The notes beneath the pieces are model-generated. The model saw only the letters and a list, made by a program, of their open reading frames with translations, was not told where the DNA came from and ran no database searches. 64,000 bases of DNA from NCBI GenBank assembly GCA_028292745.1, contig JAQGLT010000124.1, positions 1 through 64,000 of the forward strand, written 5' to 3'. The stretch is from Polaromonas sp. (lineage in GTDB: Bacteria; Pseudomonadota; Gammaproteobacteria; Burkholderiales; Burkholderiaceae_C). This document shows, piece by piece, positions 34,603-43,324 of this stretch (positions are counted from its first letter, which is position 1; each line of letters opens with the position of its first letter). Both the position numbers and the translations under genes were made by a program.

Positions 34603-36381
34603 ATGACTCCGCAAACTGGACGTTTTTCGGTCGGGCATTCACCCGAATCCGGTATTTACGTTGGCGATGCACCTGTTATGGCAAGCAAGGGCACCGCGGC
34701 AGACCTGCGTGTCAATATTTTGATCGTCGACGATGAACCGAAAAACCTGGCGGTTCTCGAAGCCGTGCTGGATGATCCAGGCTATCGGCTAGTGCGCGCC
34801 ACCTCTGGCGACGAGGCGCTGCTCGCGCTGATGGCTGACGAATTCGCCGTCCTGGTCCTGGATGTGCGCATGCCTGACATGACTGGCTTTGAGCTTGCTC
34901 AAATGGTCAAGGAGCGCAAGAAAACCGCACGTGTCCCCATTATTTTTTTGACTGCGTACTACAACGAGGACCAGCACATTCTCGAAGGCTATGTCAGCGG
35001 CGCAGTCGATTATTTACACAAGCCGGTCAACACGGCGGTGCTTCGTTCTAAAGTGGCGATTTTTGCAGAACTGCACCGCAAGAGCCGCGCGCTTGAGCTG
35101 GCGAATCTCGCACTGGTTAGTGAGGTGAATGAGCGGCGCCATGCTGAATTGCGCTTGAGCGAGCTCAATGAAACGCTGGATCGACGCGTGACAGAGCGCA
35201 CGCAGGCGCTTCATGCCAGCGAAACCCAGTTACGCGAAGCGGACCGCCGCAAGGACGAGTTCCTGGCGACGCTCGCCCATGAGCTGAGAAACCCCTTGGC
35301 GCCACTGCGCAACGCTGCGCAGGTACTTCGGATGAAGGGGCTGGCGATGACAAAGCTGCACTGGGCATCTGAGATGATTGATCGTCAGGTCCAGGCGATG
35401 AGCCACCTAATCGATGACCTGATGGATGTCAGCCGGATCAATCAGGGCAAGATGGAATTGCGCCTGGAACAAGTGGAACTGATGCCAGTTCTGCAAAATG
35501 CCATCGAATCGAGCCGCCCTTTGATCGATGAGTGCAAGCACAAGCTTGTGCTGTCGCTGCCTGACGAGAAGCTGATGGTGCGGGCCGATGCGACCCGTCT
35601 CACCCAGGTATTCATGAACCTGCTCAACAATGCCGCCAAGTACATGGACAATGGCGGGCTTATCGAACTGCATGCTCTTCAGGCCAATGATGAGGTCGTG
35701 GTCATCGTGAAAGACGCCGGTATTGGCATAGCAGCCGAGCGGCTGCAAAGTGTGTTCGAGATGTTTTCACAGGTCGAGACGGCATTGTCGCGTTCGCGTG
35801 GCGGCCTGGGAATTGGCCTGACGCTGAGCCAACGGCTAATCGAAATGCATGGCGGCAGTGTTGAGGCGCGCAGCGAAGGACTGGGACATGGGAGCGAATT
35901 TTTTGTCCGGTTGCCACTTCTGGCCTCGCAGCACAACGAACCCACGCTCGATTCATTTCCAAACCTGGACACTGCAGAGGCAGCGCCTGATTCGGGGCTT
36001 CGTATTTTGGTCGCCGATGACAACCTGGACAGTGCAGGGACCCTCACGCTGCTGCTTGAAATAATGGGCCACACGGTTCGACAGGTGCATGACGGCGAAG
36101 CAGCAGTACAAGAGGCCGCAGATTTCGATCCGCAGTTGATATTGCTCGATATCGGCATGCCTAAGCTCAACGGGTATGAAGCTTGTCGTCAGATTCGTGC
36201 CCAGTCCGGCGGATCGGCCAGAACCCTTGTCGCCATCACAGGCTGGGGCCAGCCCGATGACCGGTTGGCTTCGCAAGAGGCCGGTTTCGATCGGCACCTG
36301 GTCAAACCCGTCGATTTAGCTGTACTGCAAAATCTCATCACGGTTTTAACAGAAGATCATCGGGAACGACCGACCAATTGA
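34603..36381 (+). CDS. hybrid histidine kinase REC-HisKA-HATPase-REC
   Basis: A soluble kinase of 592 residues from ATG 34603; ATG 34678 (MASKGTAADLR) is a plausible shorter start and neither has a good ribosome binding site. The N-terminal receiver holds ILIVDDEPKN and VLDVRMPDMTG. A coiled coil (about 170-215) leads to HisKA with LATLAHELRNPLAP (His about 226), then the ATPase with NLLNNAAKYM, DAGIGI and GGLGIGLTLS. The C-terminal receiver has ILVADDNLDS and LLDIGMPKLNG. It starts 110 bp after the poly-HAMP kinase and could form a phosphorelay with it and the upstream receiver protein. The signal and target are not visible. Confidence 0.92.
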   Translation: MTPQTGRFSVGHSPESGIYVGDAPVMASKGTAADLRVNILIVDDEPKNLAVLEAVLDDPGYRLVRATSGDEALLALMADEFAVLVLDVRMPDMTGFELAQMVKERKKTARVPIIFLTAYYNEDQHILEGYVSGAVDYLHKPVNTAVLRSKVAIFAELHRKSRALELANLALVSEVNERRHAELRLSELNETLDRRVTERTQALHASETQLREADRRKDEFLATLAHELRNPLAPLRNAAQVLRMKGLAMTKLHWASEMIDRQVQAMSHLIDDLMDVSRINQGKMELRLEQVELMPVLQNAIESSRPLIDECKHKLVLSLPDEKLMVRADATRLTQVFMNLLNNAAKYMDNGGLIELHALQANDEVVVIVKDAGIGIAAERLQSVFEMFSQVETALSRSRGGLGIGLTLSQRLIEMHGGSVEARSEGLGHGSEFFVRLPLLASQHNEPTLDSFPNLDTAEAAPDSGLRILVADDNLDSAGTLTLLLEIMGHTVRQVHDGEAAVQEAADFDPQLILLDIGMPKLNGYEACRQIRAQSGGSARTLVAITGWGQPDDRLASQEAGFDRHLVKPVDLAVLQNLITVLTEDHRERPTN

Positions 36382-36588
36382 TGATGCGAACCGTGCAAAG
36401 TCAGGCGGGGTTAGATAGCAAGCCTGGATTTACATCGTAAACCAGTAGACTTTTTCATGCTCCCCTATTGCTGTTTCAATAAGCAGAACCAAAAGAAAAT
36501 AACTGCTTGCAATTCATGAATTTTGCTGCAGTTGGCAACTGCATGTTGATCCGAGGCTGAACACGGCAACTTGGTCGAAATCAATACG

Positions 36589-36611
36589 TGGTGCGGCTGG
36601 CGGGGATCGAA
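36589..36611 (-). repeat. attachment-site copy (distal end of the island)
   Basis: Twenty-three bases identical to the CCA-to-T-loop end of the tRNA-Arg gene at 46189-46211; identity stops sharply after GATCGAA. It marks the end of the island opposite the intact tRNA. Confidence 0.88.
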
Positions 36612-37028
36612 TTCGTGAAGCAGCGCATCATATGCGACACCCAGAGCAGGGTTTTTCCAGATAGATCCATGCAAATACAAGTTACCGGCAGTAGTCAAGC
36701 GTTGGACATTTAGGCGTGCAGCCTGACTGGCCCAGAGTAAATTGGAATGGGTTGTACGCACCACTTACCAGAGCAGTACCAGCAGGCTGCAGGCTATCCG
36801 CACTTCCAGCTTAGCTGTCAGTTGAATGTTGTTTCAGTAAGGTGATGGTGTACATCATGGATAGGGGTATAGAACTACAAAGTTACACCGCCAAGAAACA
36901 CAACCGACCTTGCCCTGATATTAGGGCTAAGTTGAGTAGAAACAGCCTTAACTAAATTTAGGAAAAAAATATCATTACTTAGAGCCTGATGTCCTGCTCA
37001 GCTCAGCCTTACACAAAGTGCTGATGAT
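36612..37028. other. non-coding left end of the island
   Basis: About 417 bp without a credible gene. It contains one copy of the roughly 100-bp island repeat (36793-36892). The DNA between the attachment site and that repeat shows no recognisable gene. The base composition turns AT-rich towards 36900-37028. Confidence 0.5.
36793..36892 (+). repeat. island repeat, left copy (about 100 bp)
   Basis: GCTATCCGCACTTCCAGCTT to AAAGTTACACCGCC aligns along its length with 44307-44407 at roughly four bases in five. Both copies contain ATGGTGTACATCATG and GGGGTATA, and both lie inside the island. Confidence 0.8.
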
Positions 37029-38234
37029 TTACGAATCGATCAGACCACGGATGCGGTTCTTGTAGTCGGCTATAGCGCTCGCGCTTTTTGCGATTGCGGC
37101 CGCGTTGTTAATCACCGGAGTTCCCGTTGGATCTTCGTTGTATTCAACTAAGGGATTTGAGAAATTCAAAATTCGTATTCCCTGGTAAGACATCAAAGTA
37201 CCGCGAACGATGCCTTCCTTTGAGTGCTTCCATTGATATCCCCAATGCACTCCTTTATTGTCGACATTTAGCCCAAGACAGTCAGCATTTTCTATATTGT
37301 GCGGACAACCGAAGTTGTGACCTATCTCGTGACTAAGAGAGTGCCGATTTTTCGCTTGTTCCCAGCTTACAACACTGAATGCCGAATTTGGATTGCCTGT
37401 GGGTTTACGCAGGCAATTGGCAATACTGCGGCCCGGGAGCTTTCGGAAAAGAGTGACTAAGTCAGCGCTATTCTTAAGTCTTATCTCTTGCGTCCAATTA
37501 CTATTTCGCAATTGATCAAGCGCTGTCGCGTAAGCATCTGACATCCCATCAAAGTCGTGATGTATAGCAGCTACTAAATTAACAGCTACCTTTACGCCAG
37601 TGCCCTCAAGACTTGCTTCCAAAGCAGCATTTAAATTTGCAACTAAACCATTGATTGTTCCATCAACTTCAAGAACATTGCTCTGATTCAAGACGTTTGA
37701 GTTATATACCGCGAGCAGATTTACGGTATAGTTTCCGCCAATTGGTATATCACTGTCCTTATCAGCAAAGTTCTCGATCAAGCTATCCTCGTTGGCTTCG
37801 AAATCTTCTTGACAGTCCATCGGCGCCGCCAAGTTCAATTCCTTAACAACTGAGAGGTATTCATTGTAAGGAAATAACGTGAACTCGCTCACGCCGGTAA
37901 ATACCATCAAGGTAGTGACGCTTGCGCCATCACGTTGAGTTAAAGTCATAACGACTCTGCTGTCTTTGTTACTATTAACTTTACCCACGAACGAAATCGT
38001 TTCTTTATCTCTACGTTTTATTTCTACAGAACACTCGAGCTTTACGTCATCAAAAAAATTTGCCAAAAATCGAATAGGCTCAATCCTACCTTTTACCGAA
38101 TGTCGATTTGCTTCAAATAGTAGAGCCGGATTCAAATACACAAGCCTCTGCCTCGGTACAAACTCATCTGACTCTAACTCGTCAGCAATATCTTGAGAAA
38201 CTTCTTCATCGAGTAATAAATTTTTAAGCGCCAT
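37029..38234 (-). CDS. metzincin-type zinc metalloprotease
   Basis: A 401-residue protein with an intact metzincin zinc site HEIGHNFGCPH (HExxHxxGxxH, about residue 305) and a downstream Met-turn GTLMSYQG. The fold is near the reprolysin/peptidyl-Asp metalloendopeptidase group; the subfamily is uncertain. About 160 residues of N-terminal domain precede the catalytic part. The N-terminus (MALKNLLLDEEVSQDIADEL) is acidic and is not a signal peptide, which is unusual because most metzincins are secreted. ATG 38234 follows a strong AGGAG. AT-rich codon use separates it from the host genome. It is the last gene of the island cargo, 219 bp after the 301-residue gene. Confidence 0.8.
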   Translation of the reverse strand: MALKNLLLDEEVSQDIADELESDEFVPRQRLVYLNPALLFEANRHSVKGRIEPIRFLANFFDDVKLECSVEIKRRDKETISFVGKVNSNKDSRVVMTLTQRDGASVTTLMVFTGVSEFTLFPYNEYLSVVKELNLAAPMDCQEDFEANEDSLIENFADKDSDIPIGGNYTVNLLAVYNSNVLNQSNVLEVDGTINGLVANLNAALEASLEGTGVKVAVNLVAAIHHDFDGMSDAYATALDQLRNSNWTQEIRLKNSADLVTLFRKLPGRSIANCLRKPTGNPNSAFSVVSWEQAKNRHSLSHEIGHNFGCPHNIENADCLGLNVDNKGVHWGYQWKHSKEGIVRGTLMSYQGIRILNFSNPLVEYNEDPTGTPVINNAAAIAKSASAIADYKNRIRGLIDS

Positions 38235-38332
38235 ATTATTCTCCTACAGTAGGATGCACTAAGGACTATATTTTGATTAACACAATTATCAACTACTCAT
38301 TCTTATATTAATCCGTTCAATTTTTTATCAAA

Positions 38333-38361
38333 CTTCTAATTATTAGAATTGATGCGGTCAA
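38333..38361 (-). promoter_or_regulatory. candidate promoter with palindrome before the metalloprotease gene
   Basis: On the minus strand TTGACC (38361-38356), a 17-bp spacer and TAGAAG (38338-38333) form a possible promoter. A perfect 15-bp dyad, TTCTAATTATTAGAA (38334-38348), covers the spacer and the -10 region, where a repressor could act. It is about 100 bp upstream of the start codon. Confidence 0.35.
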
Positions 38362-38453
38362 ACCAAGTTCCTTGGCTACTATAATATAAAAAATATTTTT
38401 TGTATTCGACTTCAATCATACAATCTCGAAATGGAGAACCAGGCTACATTACA

Positions 38454-39359
38454 TTAATCAATAGTCATATTTGAAAGCACGTATTCTGCCGCTTTACCTG
38501 CCATTACGCCAGCAACAACTGGTGCAACTCCACAAGCTAGAAACGCTACTCCGCCAGTGCTAACTCCAAACACCAAACATGCGGCTGCAATTGCTCCAGT
38601 AGCAGTAGCTTCAGACATTTTTATGAGAGCTGTATTACGCTCTTTGTCTGTTTTAGCTATGTCAAGCTCATAGTATCTATACGGAATCTCAATCGCTACC
38701 GCGATGGTACTAGTTACCGAAATAGCTTTAGCAAGAGGCAACGTCACAGCTGCTAATTTTCCAAACTTATTTGCAAGTTTATTAGTCGAAACGGCTTTTG
38801 ATATTACTTCTTCAGCTCTACCCTCTTTTAATAATGCATCGGTCTTCTGAATAATTACTTTTTCATAGTTGGCTGTACTGCCATAGCGAGGAATATCAAA
38901 GAGTACTTTTGCTGAAAATCCTGAAACAGGATGACGTGCGCGTATTGCTTTACGCATTGACATTCGTGCATCCCTGATACTTTTCGCAATTTGTTCATCA
39001 ATTTTTCCACCTGCGGCAAGCCAATTTTCTCTAATTATAGAAATAGAGTCAGTATATGAACGCCGCGCTGCTTCTAAATCACGTACAGCTTCAAATGCGA
39101 TTGGAACCACTCTCTTCTGAGTGACTAGTGCTCGATCAATAATTATATTATCTAGAACAAACTCTATATCTTGTTTCGACCCTGCCGGGATCCAACACGC
39201 TTCACCTTCGTCACTATCCATCGGCAGAATGAAAGCCTCATTTACTCCTTGTTTATTAAAAACTGACGGATAATACAAGGCACGTTCGGTGTTGCCTGCA
39301 AAGTTAGTAATTGCACCAGTTCTAGCACCAAAGGTAGCATTTTTATCAGCGCCTGACAT
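38454..39359 (-). CDS. island protein of unknown function with hydrophobic C-terminus
   Basis: A 301-residue protein that I do not recognise. Residues 1-205 are soluble and mixed, with a basic stretch (SIRDARMSMRKAIRARHP). From about 205 there are hydrophobic segments: KLAAVTLPLAKAISVTSTIA, then a Gly/Ala-rich hairpin, ATGAIAAACLVFGVSTGGV and FLACGVAPVVAGVMAGK. Glycine-rich hydrophobic hairpins of this kind occur in pore-forming toxin domains and in membrane-inserting effectors, but also in holin-like proteins; this is inference. It starts six bases after the stop of the 991-residue gene and so is part of the same transcript. Confidence 0.75.
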   Translation of the reverse strand: MSGADKNATFGARTGAITNFAGNTERALYYPSVFNKQGVNEAFILPMDSDEGEACWIPAGSKQDIEFVLDNIIIDRALVTQKRVVPIAFEAVRDLEAARRSYTDSISIIRENWLAAGGKIDEQIAKSIRDARMSMRKAIRARHPVSGFSAKVLFDIPRYGSTANYEKVIIQKTDALLKEGRAEEVISKAVSTNKLANKFGKLAAVTLPLAKAISVTSTIAVAIEIPYRYYELDIAKTDKERNTALIKMSEATATGAIAAACLVFGVSTGGVAFLACGVAPVVAGVMAGKAAEYVLSNMTID

Positions 39360-39365
39360 ATTTTG

Positions 39366-42341
39366 TTATGCACTAGGTTTTTTATATGATAATGTAAGTC
39401 TAAGCCCTTCATGCCTAACACTCACATTTGTTTGATACCATTCATGAGATTTATTTCCCAAATCCCATGGATCTTCAGCATAAATACGAGGTAGCTTAAA
39501 CTCTAAAATTCCTAATGTAGGCGATGAATTTTGGAGGTAATGAATTTCATTTTTTATTATTACAGACCAACCTTCGGATGAAAGTAAATCAAAAGAAAGC
39601 CTTAACTTCAAATATACATGATTATCAGGCTCGTATAACACTGTGCGGTCTGTCACGTATAATTTCGACTTGTCAATTATTTGATCGAGCATAATCAAAT
39701 TTTTCGCAGAACGAGAATTTATATGATCAGCCTTTGCAATAACAAGCCGTTGATCTGCTTGCTTACCCTTCTCTTCCAACGCACGCATTCTTTCCGAATA
39801 CTCTTCAGTGGCGGGTCTTAGGCCCACCTGCGCATCAGCATGAAGACCCCCTGAATCGAATGAAAAGGTTGTTTCCGTAAATGCCTTATTTATAAATCCT
39901 TCAAATTTACAATTCTCGGTTTGAAAGGTAGATGCAAGAATTTTAAGTAGGATTGCCTCGTCGAATTCTAACAAACCTTCCTTGAATGCTTTCTCTACAA
40001 TTGCAGGAGGGAGATACACTGGTAATGCTTGAGCAGGCTCATTGAGAAGCGCTTTCACTGCCAAATTTATACTAGAAGAATCTAACCCTTCAATATTGTT
40101 AAACAAATTTTGTTGTATATCACTTAGCTGTCTGGTAGCATTTTCATTAGTTGACGAATCGTTGTATTCTTTTTCTAAGTTAACTGCTAGTGCCTTACAT
40201 AGAGCTATTTTAAATTCGACTGATTTATCGCTTATGTCTATCGGCATTATTCCCGGCTGCATCAAATAATCCCACATCTTGTCCAACCTAGTCCGTGAGA
40301 AAGTTCTGCCCTCTTTAATGCCTGTACCCATTACAATTTCTTGTCCAGCCTCTATATAAAAATCGAAATCACGCAAATATAAATTGGAACGATAGTTATT
40401 CATCAATCTATAAAATGTGATATTTAATGTTCTTCCTTCATTGATATTTTTGAGCTTATAAGATGTGCTTGTGTTAGTTGATGTTTCGCTTTCTTCAGTA
40501 ACCGATATTGAATTTTCGTCTTTTGAGCGTCTGTTCAGTTCTTGTGAAGCTCGTTGAACAGATCGATTTAATTGACGGCTCATATCTTTAGTAGTTGTTG
40601 AGGCCGAAAAGTTTGCACTTCCTGAAAAACCTGCATACGATCCACCTACACTCCCACCGCTTGATGACGTTGATTCTTTTTCTCTTCTAACTTCTTTTTC
40701 AAATACTGTTTCAAAATCGGACTTATCTACTCGCGTTATTTCTGAAAGTGAGCTTGTAGTTACACTGCGAGTAGTTTTATAGCGTTGAGAAACAGCCACA
40801 GTTACAGTTCGTTCCTCCCCTGGTGCTAGTGGAATAGTTGCTGCGAGTTCTCCTAGGGCCACCCCCTCCCATGCAAACATGTAAGTTAGTTGTTCGTCTA
40901 TGCTAATCGATGGAAAAATTGATGGAGATATTTCAGACAGCGGTCGAACTAAAAGAACATACCCTACAGCAATTCGCTCACCAACTATAGTATTTTCATA
41001 GAAAGGTATACCAATTACGCAATTTAGTCGAAATTCTTCGTCATTTTTACATTGGCGCATTACCTCTTCAATAGAAGATCCATCTGCGGTAACTAAGCCC
41101 TGTGTGGTTTCACGAAACAAATAAACACTATAGTTGTCTTTTCTATATGCTTCTGCCGCTTCAGTCCAGGGATCATAATCAATCTGCGCCCGTTCATAGT
41201 AGGTAAAAGATTTACGATTTTCTATAGGAACTTGATAGGAGACTGTTCTTTTGCGAAACCATGATCTTTGAGTTTCAGTAACGGTCTGATAAGTGATCCA
41301 GGAGACTGTACGTTGACCTTCTTTGAATAATTTTCCTGCAGGAAGTGGTTCATCTTTTTCTGTTCCATCAGCGTTTACATATTTAACATTAGTCGGCTCT
41401 AAAAATAATTTATAACCTATGTCTGATGCTGCGTCTGCTAGTTGTTGACGTATTGATTCAACTCGTGGTAAATAGCTATTTAGTTCTCTATACTGGAAAG
41501 TGAGAGTAGGTAGCGTTGAGATTGATGCCGTTGGAATAGTGTCAGATAATAATTTACTAGCTCGTTCAGCCAAAGTTAAAGCGAGCTTTCGATCATTTTC
41601 TAATGATTTGTATTGCTGATCAATTAAAGCAGCATCGGCACGAACCACATCAACTGCAGAAAACCCCCTACGCGCTATACCTTTAATTTTGTTAGTCACT
41701 TCCTCGCGAGTTGGGTTTACGCTTGCCTCTCCTGGATCTTCTGCAAAAAATACGTGAACAAGTTCAGCAATATTATCCCAAACGGTTTTCCAATTAATGA
41801 AATCAAAATCGTTTTTTGCCGCTGGGCGCGGTGCGTTTAAATCATCTTGAATTAGAGGTTGATACCAACGGAACATACCGTTTGCTAACGGTACTTTAAT
41901 TACGCACCCTGTTATTAGTTTTACTTCCTCTTTTGCATATGGCGCAAGCCGGTAAACTGATGGTGGTGCGTCAAAAATATAAAACTTATTATCGACTTTT
42001 TCACCAGCCGTTGTGGTATATACAGAACTCGGCAAGTGTATATAAGCAGGCCAGAGTTCCGATACTTCCTTAACATGCAAGTCTATGAGTTCTTGGGATA
42101 TAGGGTTCTCTGGCGTGATGCCCCACATGTTTTCAAAATAAACCCTAAACGCTCTTCTGCGTCGAATTTCTATTTCTTTATCTGTAATTCCGATCGATGC
42201 TAGAAGCTCAGGCCAAAACGTTGGACTATGAGTAATTTGTCGTTTTCTCCCAAAAGAATAAGCATTTGGAGCAAACTGTAGTTTATGAGGACCTTGAATT
42301 GTTAATGCCTCATCTAATGGTATATGTTTATTTTCTTGCAT
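39366..42341 (-). CDS. 991-residue island protein of unknown function
   Basis: I do not recognise the family. No signal peptide or membrane segment is evident. Features: basic N-terminus (FGRKRQITHSPTFWPELLAS), an acidic-helical region to about 300, paired TVSWITYQTVTETQ and SWFRKRTVSYQVP strands, a segment LAPGEERTVTVAVSQRYKTT (about 500), a long Ser/Thr/Gly-rich stretch around residues 525-620 (STSSSGGSVGGSYAGFSGSA), then LKNINEGRTLNITFYRLMNN and a C-terminal helical and beta region. A Ser/Gly-rich strand bounded by charged segments is reminiscent of beta-pore-forming or fibre-like proteins, but this is only an impression. AT-rich codons. It lies between the small membrane protein and the 301-residue gene. 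Confidence 0.8.
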   Translation of the reverse strand: MQENKHIPLDEALTIQGPHKLQFAPNAYSFGRKRQITHSPTFWPELLASIGITDKEIEIRRRRAFRVYFENMWGITPENPISQELIDLHVKEVSELWPAYIHLPSSVYTTTAGEKVDNKFYIFDAPPSVYRLAPYAKEEVKLITGCVIKVPLANGMFRWYQPLIQDDLNAPRPAAKNDFDFINWKTVWDNIAELVHVFFAEDPGEASVNPTREEVTNKIKGIARRGFSAVDVVRADAALIDQQYKSLENDRKLALTLAERASKLLSDTIPTASISTLPTLTFQYRELNSYLPRVESIRQQLADAASDIGYKLFLEPTNVKYVNADGTEKDEPLPAGKLFKEGQRTVSWITYQTVTETQRSWFRKRTVSYQVPIENRKSFTYYERAQIDYDPWTEAAEAYRKDNYSVYLFRETTQGLVTADGSSIEEVMRQCKNDEEFRLNCVIGIPFYENTIVGERIAVGYVLLVRPLSEISPSIFPSISIDEQLTYMFAWEGVALGELAATIPLAPGEERTVTVAVSQRYKTTRSVTTSSLSEITRVDKSDFETVFEKEVRREKESTSSSGGSVGGSYAGFSGSANFSASTTTKDMSRQLNRSVQRASQELNRRSKDENSISVTEESETSTNTSTSYKLKNINEGRTLNITFYRLMNNYRSNLYLRDFDFYIEAGQEIVMGTGIKEGRTFSRTRLDKMWDYLMQPGIMPIDISDKSVEFKIALCKALAVNLEKEYNDSSTNENATRQLSDIQQNLFNNIEGLDSSSINLAVKALLNEPAQALPVYLPPAIVEKAFKEGLLEFDEAILLKILASTFQTENCKFEGFINKAFTETTFSFDSGGLHADAQVGLRPATEEYSERMRALEEKGKQADQRLVIAKADHINSRSAKNLIMLDQIIDKSKLYVTDRTVLYEPDNHVYLKLRLSFDLLSSEGWSVIIKNEIHYLQNSSPTLGILEFKLPRIYAEDPWDLGNKSHEWYQTNVSVRHEGLRLTLSYKKPSA

Positions 42342-42432
42342 ATTTGCTTTTGGTTTCTTTAATTTACTAATAAAATAGGCTTTTCATTAGCACAAATGAA
42401 ATGAGCTTATTGAAACTTTTAAACTTATTAAA

Positions 42433-42774
42433 TTATCGTCCGACTGGTGATGGCGCTAACAACCCCGCCAATGCACCGATGGCCGCAGATCCAAGAGCGG
42501 TCAAAATATCAGGCACAGCAAATGTTCCACTAGTCGAAAATTTCAATATGATTACACCTATGACCACTATAAGCACAGTAAGGCTTAATGCTCCAACTAC
42601 AATTCTATAAATTATTTTGTCGCTTTCTAAAGCACGTGGAGGCATTGCGCTTAATGTTTGTGCTTGGAGACGTTTAAGTGTTGCGACAGGATCGGCTTTT
42701 AACTCATCTATTATTTCAGGACTAGCCAAAGCCGTCTTTACCATTAAATCAACAGAACGCAATTTTTCAGTCAT
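42433..42774 (-). CDS. small two-helix membrane protein, first gene of the island cargo
   Basis: A 113-residue protein from ATG 42774, which has a good GGAG ribosome binding site. Residues 1-45 are a soluble amphipathic segment (VDLMVKTALASPEIIDELKA, then DPVATLKRL), followed by a membrane helix (about 57-80, VVGALSLTVLIVVIGVIILK) and a second weakly hydrophobic segment (about 90-108, ALGSAAIGALAGLLAPSP). The N-terminal A-x-x-SPEIIDELKADPVATL pattern recalls leader regions of the NHLP/Nif11 type, but no modifying enzyme is nearby. Unknown function; 91 bp upstream of the 991-residue gene. Confidence 0.7.
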   Translation of the reverse strand: MTEKLRSVDLMVKTALASPEIIDELKADPVATLKRLQAQTLSAMPPRALESDKIIYRIVVGALSLTVLIVVIGVIILKFSTSGTFAVPDILTALGSAAIGALAGLLAPSPVGR

Positions 42775-43324
42775 ATTTAAGCTCCTATGAATTTTTATTA
42801 ATTACTTCCACTATTTTGTTATTTATTGTTAATAAAAATCATTGTGTGCTTAGTGTATTTTTTTGCAATACTTCAAATAAGGTATTATTATCGAAGAGCT
42901 TAAAATAAGCTGAGAGTGACGTAATTAGCTGCTTACATTGATAAAAATCACATTTGCCGATTAACGGATGAGTAAGTTCGGATATGTATTAAATGTAAAT
43001 AAGTACGTAAAGTTTTTATTTTCTTGCTATGCCTGATTCGTTTATTTATTTAACAACATTATTGTGAGTTTTCAGAGCAACAAATCACTGGGTCTTCTAT
43101 GCTCACAGCATTTAAAAATGCGCACACTAATTACTTTGTTAACGCTTAGCTTTCACGGTAGCGCTTGATGTGCGGTGTATTTGAAGGGATGGGGTATAGA
43201 ACTGGAAAGTTACACCGCCACCTTGCCCTTCACCTTCTTGAAACACGCTAGATTTGGCTGGGTGACATGAAGCGCTACATTGCATATCATCCTGAGCGGT
43301 AGTCCCAAACGCTGGACTATCAAC
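42775..43324. promoter_or_regulatory. AT-rich region between the cargo and the integrase
   Basis: About 550 bp without a credible gene. It should hold the promoter of the leftward cargo operon. At 43187-43219 it contains the short form of the island repeat. The composition changes from AT-rich to GC-rich near 43140-43200, marking the edge of the cargo. Confidence 0.5.
43187..43219 (+). repeat. island repeat, short middle copy
   Basis: GGATGGGGTATAGAACTGGA then AAGTTACACCGCC matches the last 33 bases of the copy at 36793-36892 almost perfectly and those at 44307-44407 more loosely. It lies just upstream of the integrase pseudogene. Confidence 0.75.

Noticed and set aside
36640-36764. Possible gene remnant beside the left attachment site (minus strand)
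   Set aside because: A short open frame reads through the tRNA fragment but matches nothing I know and has no start signal.
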